Of a DNA stretch of 64,000 bases, positions 51,230 to 59,723 are shown one piece after another. The first letter of the stretch is position 1. Each line of letters begins with the position of its first letter. Under the pieces are notes generated by a model. That model had not been told where the DNA came from. It searched no databases and worked only from the letters and a program-made list of their open reading frames with translations. The stretch lies in assembly GCF_003646465.1 (NCBI RefSeq), contig NZ_QZEX01000006.1, positions 103,623-167,622 of the forward strand, read 5' to 3'. The stretch is from Chachezhania antarctica. GTDB taxonomy: Bacteria; Pseudomonadota; Alphaproteobacteria; Rhodobacterales; Rhodobacteraceae. The translations under genes and the position numbers were made by a program.

Positions 51230-51673
51230 CTACTCTGAAGTGTCCATCCAGATCGTCACCGGCCCGTCATTGACCAGCGCGACCTGCATGTCGGCGCCGA
51301 ACCGGCCGGTTTCGACCGCAATCCCCTGACCGGCAAGCGCGTCCGCGAAATAGGTATACAGGCGTCGCCCGTCCTCGGGCGCCGCGGCCGTGGAAAAGCC
51401 CGGCCGGTTGCCGCGTTTCGTGTCGGCGGCAAGGGTGAACTGGCTGACCACCAGTGCCCCGCCCCCGATGTCCAGAACCGACCGGTTCATCCGCCCGTCC
51501 TCGTCGGGGAAGATGCGCAGCTTGGCGATCTTTGTGGCCAGCCTGTCCGCCTCGGCCTCGCCGTCGCCCTGCATGGCGCAGATCAGCACCATGAGCCCGC
51601 GTCCCGTCTGCCCGATCACCTCGCCCTCGACGGTGACGGATGCACTGCTGACCCGCTGCAACAACGCCCGCAT
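51230..51673 (-). CDS. dtd: D-aminoacyl-tRNA deacylase
   Basis: The 147-residue protein is a complete [23 protein letters not shown], the active-site [18 protein letters not shown] and the Gly-cisPro motif [10 protein letters not shown]. It removes D-amino acids (and glycine from tRNA-Ala) mischarged on tRNA, acting as a homodimer in the cytoplasm. The start at 51673 is the conserved one; the nitroreductase stop codon is 2 bases upstream, so both are likely co-transcribed although functionally unrelated. Confidence 0.96.
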   Translation of the reverse strand: MRALLQRVSSASVTVEGEVIGQTGRGLMVLICAMQGDGEAEADRLATKIAKLRIFPDEDGRMNRSVLDIGGGALVVSQFTLAADTKRGNRPGFSTAAAPEDGRRLYTYFADALAGQGIAVETGRFGADMQVALVNDGPVTIWMDTSE

Positions 51674-51675
51674 CG

Positions 51676-52350
51676 CTAGCCCCTCCAGTCGATGATATCG
51701 GCGACATCGGCCCGCGCGGTGCGAAAACCGTTGGCCGGATGGTCCGGATCCTCGTACCCGAACGAGATCGCGCACAGGATCAACCGGTCGTCCGGAATGT
51801 CGAAATACCCATGCAGGAACGGCCCGTAGGCCGCGACAGCCGCCTGCGCGATACTCGCCACCCCGCGCGCCTGCGCCGCCAGGGTGAAAGCCGCGACAAA
51901 GCCCCCGCAATCCACACCGCCATAGGGCCCCAGCTCCGCCGGGCTCGACAGGATCGCGCAATGCGGCGCGCCGAAGAGAGAGAAGTTCTCCATCGCCTGC
52001 CGGGCCGAAGCCTCGCGGTCGCCTTTCTCGATGCCCACCGCCTTGTACAATTGCCAGCCACAGGTCCGCCGCCGTTCCTGGTAGACACCGGAATACCCCG
52101 TCGGCGGGTCCATGTCCGGCTTCGGCGCGCCCGAGCCTACTTCGGCCATCAGCGCCGCGCGAAACGCATCCGTCTCGGCGCCCGAGGTGATCACCACCTG
52201 CCACGGCTGGGCATTGCACCACGATGGCACCTTGCGCGCGGTGTCCACGATCGCCTCGATATCCGCCCGCGGCACCGGATCGGGCCGGAACCCCCGGCAG
52301 GAATAGCGTGCAGCAAAAAGCGCATCGAGCGCCGCGGGATCGACCGACAT
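51676..52350 (-). CDS. Nitroreductase family protein
   Basis: The 224-residue flavoprotein has the nitroreductase pattern: [18 protein letters not shown] with FMN-phosphate arginines, [14 protein letters not shown], and a C-terminal [20 protein letters not shown]. It uses NAD(P)H to reduce nitroaromatics, quinones or enones; the physiological substrate is unknown. The start at 52350 has GGAGG upstream. Longer in-frame versions begin inside palindromic repeat family A and are not credible. Confidence 0.92.
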   Translation of the reverse strand: MSVDPAALDALFAARYSCRGFRPDPVPRADIEAIVDTARKVPSWCNAQPWQVVITSGAETDAFRAALMAEVGSGAPKPDMDPPTGYSGVYQERRRTCGWQLYKAVGIEKGDREASARQAMENFSLFGAPHCAILSSPAELGPYGGVDCGGFVAAFTLAAQARGVASIAQAAVAAYGPFLHGYFDIPDDRLILCAISFGYEDPDHPANGFRTARADVADIIDWRG

Positions 52351-52427
52351 GACAAACCTCCGACAAAACCGTCGCCAGACTGACCCTCCCCAGGGCCACT
52401 CGCAACCCGCAACGCCGCGTACTTTGG

Positions 52428-52502
52428 CGCTGTCTCCCTTGTTCTTCTTTCCGAAAATACTCCGGGGGGGAGCCCGGCACGGGCGACGGGGGCAGCGCCC
52501 CC
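52428..52502 (-). repeat. Palindromic repeat family A, intergenic copy
   Basis: Reading the minus strand: hairpin GGGGGC-GCT-GCCCCC, a second hairpin GCCCG-TGC-CGGGC, then CTCCCCCCCGGAGTATTTTC and GGAAAGAAGAACAAGGG. The modules and their order match the copies at 59724-59843 and the in-gene copy at 18656-18712. Confidence 0.75.
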
Positions 52503-52530
52503 ACCACGCCGACAATCCGTCACCCGGCCC

Positions 52531-52556
52531 CGTAGGGTGCGTGGTCCCCACGCACC
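52531..52556. repeat. Hairpin repeat family C, copy 2
   Basis: CGTAGGGTGCGTGGTCCCCACGCACC repeats copy 1 at 31016-31041 with one loop difference. Both copies lie just beyond the stop codon of a minus-strand gene. Confidence 0.7.
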
Positions 52557-52564
52557 GCCCCCGG

Positions 52565-53698
52565 CTACTGGCTGTTGGCGATCACGAACCCGGCAATCCC
52601 GGCCACGATCAGCCCCAGGACAACCGCGATCATGATCTTCACCGTCGACCACGGCCGTTCGCCCTGCACCCGGCCGGTGCGCCCGTTCACGACGAAGCGA
52701 TAGGTCTCGCCCCGATACTTGTAGGCGGCCAGCCAGACCGGCAGCAGGATGTGCTTGAAGGTCACATTGCGTACATCCGTCTGGATCGAATGGATCCGCT
52801 GCTGATCGCCGCCGATGTCGAAGCGCACGTCGCGTTCGATCACCCGGGCCATGTGGGCGCGCGCCTCGGTGTAGCCGGTCTCGATATCCACCGTGTAGCC
52901 TTCGGCGCGGAAGCCGGCCAGGAATTGCGGCTGGTAGGGCACCAGCGCGTGCAGGTCCCACGGCTCCAGCGCATCGGTGAATTTCTTGGGCAGGCTTTTC
53001 GAGGCCAGCACCAGCACGTCGTCGAAGAACCGCGACACGCGGCCCCGCCGGGGCGACCAGCGCACGCGGGCCACCTGGGTCTGCACCGGCTTCCCGTCAC
53101 GCATGACGGTGCGGGTCTCGTAATAGACCACCCCCCGCTCGCCACGGTATTCCGAGGCAGTGTCGGCGTCGAAGGTCCAGTAGGGCACGTAGATCCCGTC
53201 CATCTTCCGACCCTTGCGCGCATAGGCCTGCAGGCCGTTGGGCGCGAACCACAACCGGCCCAGCCAGTCGTTCATCGCCTTGTGCGCGGTGCGTTCGTCC
53301 AGCGCGAAGGGCAGCACGCCGCGCGGCTTGATCAGGCGCTCGGTGCCCGTGTCCACAACGACGGGGGTCGCGCAGAACGGGCATTCGGCGGCGTGGGTCG
53401 CCGGGTCGAATTCGAAATGCGCGCCGCAATTGGGGCAGGCAACGCCGCGGGTCTCGGCCATCTCCGCGTCGGGCAGTTCGTGGGCGACCGCGCTGTTGAA
53501 ATCCAACTCGCGCAGTTTCGCGCCGCCCCAGGGGCCCGCGCCCACATGTTCGGTATGGCCGCAATGGTCGCATTTCAGCTCGCCCGCGACGGGGTCGAAC
53601 CGGTAGTCGGCGCCGCAGTTTTCACAGGGAAAGCGATGCTCGGCCTCGGGCCTTGCCGGGCCGGTCGACGGTGGGGGAGGCGGAGGGGTGTCCGGCAT
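52565..53698 (-). CDS. Zinc-ribbon protein with C-terminal membrane anchor
   Basis: The 377-residue protein starts with a proline run, then two zinc-ribbon pairs (CENCGADY with CDHCGH, about residues 25-46; CPNCGAHF with CPFCATP, about 88-109). A large uncharacterised domain follows (YVPYWTFDADTASEYRG, ILLPVWLAAYKYRGETYRF), and a single C-terminal helix at about 355-372 ends in IANSQ. The layout resembles the TFIIB-like zinc-ribbon protein YdjG of Bacillus, encoded next to an SPFH protein. Here the SPFH gene lies 85 bases upstream, followed further upstream by the telA and xpaC homologues. A role in a membrane-stress complex is inferred. Confidence 0.82.
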   Translation of the reverse strand: MPDTPPPPPPSTGPARPEAEHRFPCENCGADYRFDPVAGELKCDHCGHTEHVGAGPWGGAKLRELDFNSAVAHELPDAEMAETRGVACPNCGAHFEFDPATHAAECPFCATPVVVDTGTERLIKPRGVLPFALDERTAHKAMNDWLGRLWFAPNGLQAYARKGRKMDGIYVPYWTFDADTASEYRGERGVVYYETRTVMRDGKPVQTQVARVRWSPRRGRVSRFFDDVLVLASKSLPKKFTDALEPWDLHALVPYQPQFLAGFRAEGYTVDIETGYTEARAHMARVIERDVRFDIGGDQQRIHSIQTDVRNVTFKHILLPVWLAAYKYRGETYRFVVNGRTGRVQGERPWSTVKIMIAVVLGLIVAGIAGFVIANSQ

Positions 53699-53783
53699 GA
53701 AGGTCGGGATCTCCTGTCGTCAGGTCCGCGGGGCAAACGTGTCCGCGCCGCCAGAGCCGGGCCGAGACCGAAAGGCGTTGCGC

Positions 53784-54926
53784 TTATGCCCCGGGGGGCG
53801 GGGGCGGCGGCATGACGGTGAAAAGCTGCGCCAGCGTGGTCACGTCCTCGGCCTTCATCCAGCCGTCCTGTCCCGCGGTCCAGACGAACGTCTCGCGCTT
53901 GAGCGCGCCTTCGGCCGCCATGCGGCCCAGGTCGGCGCGGGAAAAGGGCCCCTTGGTCGCGCCGTTCTCGGCTACGTGCCAGACCTGGTCCGGCGGCGGG
54001 GGAGGCGGTGGCGGAGGCGCGGCGGCAGCCGGTTGCGGGGCTTGCGCGGGTTGCGGGGCCGCGCCCCACGGTCCCACGGCGCCCGTCATCTGCTGCGCCA
54101 TGCCCAGCCCGATCCCGGCGCCCATCCCCGCGGCCATGCCGCCGCCAGAGGGGTTCTGGGCCGCGGCGGTCATGGCTTCGGCGGCGGCGAACTGGGTGTA
54201 CTTGCCCAGATCCCCGGCAATGCCCATCGACGTCCGCTGATCCAGCGTCTTTTCCACCGCCGGGGGCAGCGAGATGTTCTCGATGTAAAGTTCAGGCATC
54301 GACAGGCCGTAGCTTTCCAGCGTGGGCGCGATCTGGGCGGCCACCAGCTTGCCCAGGTCGGCGGTGTTGGCCGCCATATCCAGCACCGGGATGCCGGAAG
54401 ACGCCACCGAGCGGCTGAACTCTTGCACGATGATGTTGCGGATCTGGTAGCTGATCTCGTCCATCGTGAATTCGCCGTCGGTGCCCACGATTTCGGTCAT
54501 GAACTTCGCGGCGTCGGCCACGCGGATCGTGTAGGTGCCGTAGGCGCGGATGCGCACTGGGCCGAATTCGGGATCGCGGCAGATGATCGGGTTCTTGGTG
54601 CCCCATTTCAGGTCGTTGAACCGCGTCGTGGCGATGAAGTAGATCTCCGACTGGAACGGGCTGCGAAAGCCGTGATCCCAGTGCTGGAGCGTCGTCATGA
54701 TCGGCATGTTGTTCGTTTCGAGCATGTAGAGCCCGGGCTTGAACACATCCGCCATCTGGCCTTCGTGGATGAACACGGCCACCTGGCCTTCGCGTACGGT
54801 CAGCTTGGCGCCGTACTTGATCGCGTGTCCTTCGCGTTCGAACCGCCAGACCATCGTGTCGCGCGTGCTGTCGGTCCAGCCGATGACGTCGATGAACTCG
54901 CCGCTCAGGAATCCGAATAGGCTCAT
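53784..54926 (-). CDS. SPFH-domain protein with C-terminal GYF-like domain
   Basis: The 380-residue protein has an SPFH/band-7 core of the YdjI ('virion core protein-like') type: GLYMLETNNMPIMTTLQHWD, GFRSPFQSEIYFI, YGTYTIRVADAAKFMTEIVG. A Gly/Ala-rich region (GGGMAAGMGAGIGLGMAQQM) and a Pro/Ala linker follow, and then a GYF_2-like domain, WHVAENGATKGPFSRADLG to the end, which may bind proline-rich peptides. The partner zinc-ribbon protein begins with such a proline run. No membrane helix is evident, so the protein is probably a peripheral scaffold at the inner membrane. Confidence 0.88.
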   Translation of the reverse strand: MSLFGFLSGEFIDVIGWTDSTRDTMVWRFEREGHAIKYGAKLTVREGQVAVFIHEGQMADVFKPGLYMLETNNMPIMTTLQHWDHGFRSPFQSEIYFIATTRFNDLKWGTKNPIICRDPEFGPVRIRAYGTYTIRVADAAKFMTEIVGTDGEFTMDEISYQIRNIIVQEFSRSVASSGIPVLDMAANTADLGKLVAAQIAPTLESYGLSMPELYIENISLPPAVEKTLDQRTSMGIAGDLGKYTQFAAAEAMTAAAQNPSGGGMAAGMGAGIGLGMAQQMTGAVGPWGAAPQPAQAPQPAAAAPPPPPPPPPDQVWHVAENGATKGPFSRADLGRMAAEGALKRETFVWTAGQDGWMKAEDVTTLAQLFTVMPPPPPPGA

Positions 54927-54949
54927 GTCTCGCTCCTGTCGTTTGGCGC

Positions 54950-55897
54950 TCAGAACGCGGCCGGCGGTGCCAGCTCCAGCGCGATCTGTTCGACCATTGG
55001 CCGGGCCTCGTCCACGGTCATGCCGGGTTTCAGGCGCGGATCATAGAGTATTTTCAGCAACTGTTCGTCATGCGTTGTCAGCTGCGCGAATTCGTCGTCG
55101 TCATTGAAGATAGACGGACGCGCGCCGGGGCTGTCGTTGCGCAGGCCCAGCCCTTGGGCCAGTTCCTCGTGCAGGCAGGCGCGGCGCATCAGGTCGGGCT
55201 GTTCGGCCCGCACCAGCGACACGGCCGTCGCGGTGACATAGGGGGTGTCGGACGCCGGGTGCGTCACAACCTGGCAATGCCGGCTATCGGGCAGATCGCG
55301 GAACAGTGCCAGTTCCGTCTCGCTGATCCCGGGCATCAGCATCTTGAGCTGTTTCTGGACGTAGGCCTTGTCGTCCTCGGTGCCAACGAAGACAATGAAA
55401 TTGCCGTCCCGCTGCACGGACGTGACGGGATGGCCGGTGACTCGGGCCAACCGTCGGACATAGGCATTGAATTGCGCGCGGTCGGTGGTGCGGACATCGT
55501 CGGGCACCATCGGGCCGAAGCGCAGTTCGACCTTCACCGGCAGTGCCCACCGGGACAGCCAGCCGTCGGCGCGCCGGGCAGACCCGCCGCGGGCATATTC
55601 GTCGTAGAAGGCGATGGCCTCGAAATTCGTGGCCAGGTCCCTGGCGGTGAAAGGCGTATCGGGCCCGCCGCCATCGACGCGCAGCAGGCCGCGGGCCAGA
55701 AGATCGCGCTGCATCTCGGCATAGCGCGCGCTCAGCACCTGGCTTTCCGCTGACGGGCTTGTACGGGCGGCGGGGGCTGCCGGGGCAGCAGGCGCCGGCG
55801 CGGCAGTGGTTTCGGGGGGTGTTTCCCCGGGCAGCAGATCGCAACCGACCGCCGACAGGCCGGACAAGGTGGCGAGAATCAGGCCGAACCGCTTCAC
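54950..55897 (-). CDS. DUF2927-like lipoprotein
   Basis: The 315-residue product starts at a GTG (55897), read from the position of its signal peptide MKRFGLILATLSGLSAVGC, whose lipobox predicts lipidation of Cys19. An Ala/Pro linker precedes a DUF2927 domain (FNAYVRRLARVTGHPVTSV, RRACLHEELAQGLGLRNDSP). The HEELAQ stretch with its His-Glu resembles a zinc-protease-like helix, although no complete metalloprotease site is seen. It lies between the telA homologue (20 bases) and the SPFH gene (23 bases), tying an outer or inner membrane lipoprotein to this locus. Confidence 0.85.
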   Translation of the reverse strand: MKRFGLILATLSGLSAVGCDLLPGETPPETTAAPAPAAPAAPAARTSPSAESQVLSARYAEMQRDLLARGLLRVDGGGPDTPFTARDLATNFEAIAFYDEYARGGSARRADGWLSRWALPVKVELRFGPMVPDDVRTTDRAQFNAYVRRLARVTGHPVTSVQRDGNFIVFVGTEDDKAYVQKQLKMLMPGISETELALFRDLPDSRHCQVVTHPASDTPYVTATAVSLVRAEQPDLMRRACLHEELAQGLGLRNDSPGARPSIFNDDDEFAQLTTHDEQLLKILYDPRLKPGMTVDEARPMVEQIALELAPPAAF

Positions 55898-55917
55898 GTT
55901 GAACCCTGCCTTCGTCC

Positions 55918-57114
55918 TCAGGAGGGGACGGACGTCGCCGCATTGTCGCCCACGCCGTCGCCCCGCGCCTTGGCCGATTTCAGCGTGTCGCGCAGGTCGT
56001 TCTCCATCTGCTGGAGATCCTTTTCGGCCGCCGCGCGCTTGGCCTTGCCTTCGTCCGCGATCTGCAGGCTTTCCTGGATCGTGCCGATCAGGTCGGCATT
56101 GGCCTGCTTGACCGCCTCGATGTCGAAGACGCCGCGCTCCATCTCCTTGCGGATCTGCTTGTTGCTTTCGCGCAGGTTGGCCGCGTTGGCCGTCAGCAGA
56201 TCGTTGGTCAGGTCGTTGGCCTCGGACACGGCCTTCGACGCCTCGGCCGACCGCTGGATCGTGACGGCCTGCGCCAGCTGGGTTTCCCACAGCGGCACGG
56301 TGTTCACGAGGGTCGAGTTGATCTTCGTCACCAGCGACTTGTCGTTTTCCTGCACCAGCCGGATCGAGGGCAGGGACTGCATCGTCACCTGCCGCGTCAG
56401 CTTCAGATCGTGCACCCGGCGTTCCAGATCGTCGCGCGCGGCGCGCAGGTCGCGCAGCTCCTGCGCCTTCATCACCTGCTGGTCCTCGGGTGCGGCATCC
56501 ACTTCCGCCGCGAGCCGGGGAATGTCCTGGTTGTCGAGTTCTTCCAGCTTCTCGGTCCCGGCCGCGATGTAGAGCGCGAGTTCGTCGTAGAAGGTCAGCG
56601 TCTTCTCGTAGAGCAGATCCAGCGACTTGATGTCCTTCAGCAGCGCATGTTCGTGGCCCAGAAGTTCATCGGTGATCTTGTCGATCTGCGCCTGCACGGT
56701 TTCGAACTGGGCGGTGAACTTGGCCATGCCCGAGGCCTTGCCCATCAGCCGCTGCCAGAAGCTGGGCTTGTTGTTGGGGTCCAGCTCGTCCACCGAAAAG
56801 CCCCGGATGGCCGACACGATCTCGCGCAAGCTGTCGCCGGCCGGGCCCACGTCCTTGTTGCGCACGCCGCTCAGCATGTCCTGGCTGATCTGCTGCAATT
56901 CCGCCTGGCTGCGCGACCCGAACGAGATGATCGAATTCGTGTCCCCCATGTCGATTTCGGCCATGCGCTTTTCGATTTCGGCGCCCACCGGCCCCTCGGC
57001 GTCCTTTTTCGACACGATGCTTTCCGGCTCGACCGGGACAGGCAGTTGCGCCTGGGTGACCTCTTCAACGGCGGCAACGGATTGCGCGGCCTTCTTCTGG
57101 ATGGTCTCGGACAT
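55918..57114 (-). CDS. TelA-family (toxic anion resistance) protein
   Basis: The 398-residue cytoplasmic protein is mostly helical and matches TelA/KlaA: ISFGSRSQAELQQISQDML, LLGHEHALLKDIKSLDLLYEK (shown in part), and MQSLPSIRLVQENDKSLV followed by VNTVPLWETQLAQAVTIQRS. The C-terminal 80 residues form a charged coiled coil. TelA proteins are linked to tellurite and other envelope stresses, but the biochemical role is unknown. It follows the xpaC homologue by 26 bases, a pairing conserved across bacteria. Confidence 0.92.
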   Translation of the reverse strand: MSETIQKKAAQSVAAVEEVTQAQLPVPVEPESIVSKKDAEGPVGAEIEKRMAEIDMGDTNSIISFGSRSQAELQQISQDMLSGVRNKDVGPAGDSLREIVSAIRGFSVDELDPNNKPSFWQRLMGKASGMAKFTAQFETVQAQIDKITDELLGHEHALLKDIKSLDLLYEKTLTFYDELALYIAAGTEKLEELDNQDIPRLAAEVDAAPEDQQVMKAQELRDLRAARDDLERRVHDLKLTRQVTMQSLPSIRLVQENDKSLVTKINSTLVNTVPLWETQLAQAVTIQRSAEASKAVSEANDLTNDLLTANAANLRESNKQIRKEMERGVFDIEAVKQANADLIGTIQESLQIADEGKAKRAAAEKDLQQMENDLRDTLKSAKARGDGVGDNAATSVPS

Positions 57115-57140
57115 GGGACTTGCTCCTTTGGGGCAGAGTT

Positions 57141-58028
57141 CTATTCGGTGGCCACGCCTTCGCGTTGCAGGCGTTCCCGCAGCACGTCGATCTCGATGTT
57201 CAGATCGCTGCGGTCATCCAGCAGCAGGGTCTTGTTGCGGGCGGCGAAGTTCTTTTCCAGGTCGTCCAGAAGGGCGAGGTAACTGGCACGCGCGTCCGTG
57301 CTGCGGTTGCGGCGCCAGACATCGGCGAACTTGATCGTCGCGTCGCGCGCGCCCATCAGGTAGACGGTCAGGTACTTCCGGGCCGTGGCCAGATCGCGCG
57401 GATCGTCCTCGACCGTGCGGAACAGCTGGCGCGCGGTGGACTGGAACCGTTCGACCCGGGATACGAGCGCGCGGTCACCCGTCGTCTCGATGGCGGTTTT
57501 CATGGCTTTCAGGTACTCCTCGGCCTCGCCCACGGCGGTGGCGACGCGGGTCTTCTGAAAGCTGTCGGCGCCCTCCATCCCCTTGTCGCGCAGCGGGTCG
57601 ATGCCAAAGGCCGCGGAATGCAGGATCGTGGCGATCACGCCGTAAAGCAGCGGCCCCGCAAGGCCCGGCTCGAACCGATAGGCCGCGATGGCGACGCCTG
57701 CGCCGGTCAGAAGGCTGGCAGCCATCTTGCGCGGAAAAGCCGGGCGGCGCGCGACGCGGCGGTCGTTGTAGGCGGCTTCGGCCCGCAGGCCCTCGCGCAG
57801 CAGCCAGTTGCCCAGCGTCAGGCTCGCCGCGGCGATGATGGCCAGAAACAGGCTGACGGCACTGCCCAGCGACATCAGAAGCAGCGGCAGCGCCGGGAGA
57901 AACAGGAAATTGGCCTTGAACCCGACAGGATCGACCCTTGCCCCGGCATAGGGATTGGCCGACGCCTCGTGCATCGCCGGATCGTCGTCGCCTTGCGGGG
58001 AATACTTGCCGCCGAAGCGCTGCGCCAT
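57141..58028 (-). CDS. XpaC-like 5-bromo-4-chloroindolyl phosphate hydrolysis family protein
   Basis: The 295-residue protein has two closely spaced hydrophobic segments near residues 40-80 (ANFLFLPALPLLLMSLG and SLFLAIIAAASLTLG) and a further one around 105-140, then a soluble helical domain (AVGEAEEYLKAMKTAIETTG, FQSTARQLFRTVEDDPRDL). XpaC-family proteins usually neighbour TelA. Despite the name, hydrolase activity is not established. The start at 58028 lies 2 bases after the stop codon of a 29-codon membrane peptide gene, so translation is probably coupled. Confidence 0.88.
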   Translation of the reverse strand: MAQRFGGKYSPQGDDDPAMHEASANPYAGARVDPVGFKANFLFLPALPLLLMSLGSAVSLFLAIIAAASLTLGNWLLREGLRAEAAYNDRRVARRPAFPRKMAASLLTGAGVAIAAYRFEPGLAGPLLYGVIATILHSAAFGIDPLRDKGMEGADSFQKTRVATAVGEAEEYLKAMKTAIETTGDRALVSRVERFQSTARQLFRTVEDDPRDLATARKYLTVYLMGARDATIKFADVWRRNRSTDARASYLALLDDLEKNFAARNKTLLLDDRSDLNIEIDVLRERLQREGVATE

Positions 58029-58030
58029 GG

Positions 58031-58120
58031 TCAGAGGCCCCCGACCAGCCCGGTACACACGCCGAACATCACCACCACAAGCAGCGCGTAGGCTATTCCG
58101 CGAATCGCCGATCCCGACAT
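58031..58120 (-). CDS. 29-residue single-span membrane peptide
   Basis: A complete small gene: ATG at 58120, stop TGA at 58031-58033, with AGGGGA about 8 bases upstream. The peptide is MSGSAIRGIAYALL then VVVMFGVCTGLVGGL, i.e. a short polar start with one Arg followed by a single hydrophobic helix containing GxxxG-type spacing and one Cys. It ends 2 bases before the XpaC-like start codon. The ribosome-binding site, coupling and clean hydrophobic pattern support a real product; it is too short for routine gene callers. Function unknown, perhaps a membrane regulator of the XpaC/TelA/SPFH proteins. Confidence 0.6.
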   Translation of the reverse strand: MSGSAIRGIAYALLVVVMFGVCTGLVGGL

Positions 58121-58227
58121 GTTCGTGTCCCCTGAGCTTCCCTCGTTCCCGCCCGCACCGCCGCGTTTTCGCGTTCAGGTTGCGGGCGCGCCGTCAGGAG
58201 TTACGTAGGTGACGCAAGGCGTTCTGG

Positions 58228-59154
58228 CTAGGGGGCGCGCGGCTTTCGACCGGGTTTTGCCCCTGCCGGTCGATCACGTTTCTGCGGATCCTTGCCGATG
58301 CTGGCGCGATGCACCTTGCCCTTGGGGGCCGCGCCATCGCGTTTCACGGGCGCACCGCGGGCCGGCTTCCCGCCCGGGCGGGCCGGTTTCTTCTTGGCGG
58401 TTCCAGTGGGCTCGGGCTCTCCCTTGGCCACGCCCAGCTGGTCGCGCAGGATCTTGGTGCGCACTTCCTCGACCGCGCCCTGGGCCAGCTGGCCCAGCTG
58501 GAACGGTCCGTAGGACACCCGGATCAGCCGGTTCACGGCAAAGCCCAGGGCCTCCATCGCGCGGCGGATCTCGCGGTTCTTGCCTTCGCGCAGACCGATC
58601 GTCAGCCATGCATTGGCGCCCTGCTGGCGGTCCAGCGTCACCATCATCGGCAGGTATCTTTGCCCCGCCACGACCAGCCCCTTGCGCAGCGGTTCGAACG
58701 CGCTGTCGTCTGGCTGGCCCTTGATCCGCACGCGGTAGCGGCGCAACCATCCTGTCGACGGCAGTTCCAGCTTGCGCTTCAGCTCGCCATCGTTGGTCAG
58801 CAGCAACAGGCCTTCGGAGTTCAGGTCGAGCCGTCCGACCGTCATCACCCGCGGCATCTCGGGCGGGAGATCATCGAAGATCGTGGCGCGGCCCTGTTCG
58901 TCGCGCGCCGTGGTCACCCGGCCCGCGGGCTTGTGATACAACCAGACGCGCGCGGGCTCGGCCGCCTTCAGGGGCTTGCCGTCCACGGTGATCTTGTCGG
59001 CGGCCGTCACGTTCAGCGCGGGACTGTCGATCTTGGCCCCGTTCACGGTGACACGGCCGGCGGTGATCATGGCTTCGGCATCCCGGCGCGAGGCAACGCC
59101 TGCGCGGGCAAGAACCTTGGCGATACGGTCGCCGGGAGGAGGGAGCGTGGACAT
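58228..59154 (-). CDS. RluB/RsuA-type 23S/16S rRNA pseudouridine synthase
   Basis: The 308-residue protein has an N-terminal S4 RNA-binding domain (RIAKVLARAGVASRRDAEAM) and the catalytic pseudouridine synthase domain with VGRLDLNSEGLLLLTNDG, whose Asp is the nucleophile, plus REGKNREIRRAMEALG. The closest type is RluB, which modifies 23S rRNA U2605, although RluE/RluF/RsuA share these motifs. A basic Lys/Arg/Pro tail of about 65 residues, rich in KP and GKP, extends beyond the fold and is likely an extra rRNA-binding tail. Confidence 0.93.
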   Translation of the reverse strand: MSTLPPPGDRIAKVLARAGVASRRDAEAMITAGRVTVNGAKIDSPALNVTAADKITVDGKPLKAAEPARVWLYHKPAGRVTTARDEQGRATIFDDLPPEMPRVMTVGRLDLNSEGLLLLTNDGELKRKLELPSTGWLRRYRVRIKGQPDDSAFEPLRKGLVVAGQRYLPMMVTLDRQQGANAWLTIGLREGKNREIRRAMEALGFAVNRLIRVSYGPFQLGQLAQGAVEEVRTKILRDQLGVAKGEPEPTGTAKKKPARPGGKPARGAPVKRDGAAPKGKVHRASIGKDPQKRDRPAGAKPGRKPRAP

Positions 59155-59215
59155 GGCCCGTCCCTACGCCAGTTCCGGCGATTGCGGAAGGGGGCAGGGC
59201 GGGGCTAGATGGGCC

Positions 59216-59668
59216 ATGGGCTTCACATCCTACATGGACATCGCGCTGGACGAGGCTCGCGCGGCAGCAGCGCGCGGCGAAGTGCCCGTGGGCGCGGTGC
59301 TGGTCTCTCCGTCGGGCGAGGTGATCGCCCGCGACGGCAACCGCACCCGCGCCTTGTCGGATCCGACGGGCCACGCTGAAATCCTGGTCCTGCGCGCGGC
59401 CTGCGCCGCGGCGGGATCGGAACGTCTGCCGGATCACGACCTGTGGGTCACGCTGGAACCCTGCGCAATGTGCGCCGCCGCGATCGCCGCGGCGCGGATC
59501 CGCCGCGTGTACTACGCGGCCGCCGACCCGAAATCGGGCGGCGTGGCCCATGGCGCCAAGGTCTTTTCCCACCCGCAAAGCCACCACGCGCCTGAAATTT
59601 ACGACGGGATCTCGGCGCGCGAGGCGGAAGCGTTGCTGAAGACCTTCTTTGCCACGCGCCGCGCCTGA
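59216..59668 (+). CDS. tadA: tRNA-specific adenosine deaminase
   Basis: The 150-residue protein has the zinc deaminase motifs His53-Ala-Glu55 in DPTGHAEILVLR and Cys83-x2-Cys86 in TLEPCAMCAAAI, with the ARIRRVYYAAADPKSG core of TadA. It converts adenosine to inosine at the wobble position of tRNA-Arg(ACG). The start at 59216 (MGFTSYMDIA) gives the usual length. It is divergent from the pseudouridine synthase gene 61 bases away. Downstream lies a double palindromic repeat that probably ends the transcript. Confidence 0.95.
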   Translation: MGFTSYMDIALDEARAAAARGEVPVGAVLVSPSGEVIARDGNRTRALSDPTGHAEILVLRAACAAAGSERLPDHDLWVTLEPCAMCAAAIAAARIRRVYYAAADPKSGGVAHGAKVFSHPQSHHAPEIYDGISAREAEALLKTFFATRRA

Positions 59669-59723
59669 GGCGTTCGCCTTGCCGGATCTCTCCTGATCGG
59701 CCGAACGCGCCGGCGTCTCCGTC

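Noticed and set aside
51674..52507. Long minus-strand frame joining dtd to upstream sequence
   Set aside because: The upstream part is a shifted frame of the nitroreductase gene; DTD starts at 51673 with the conserved MRALLQRV.
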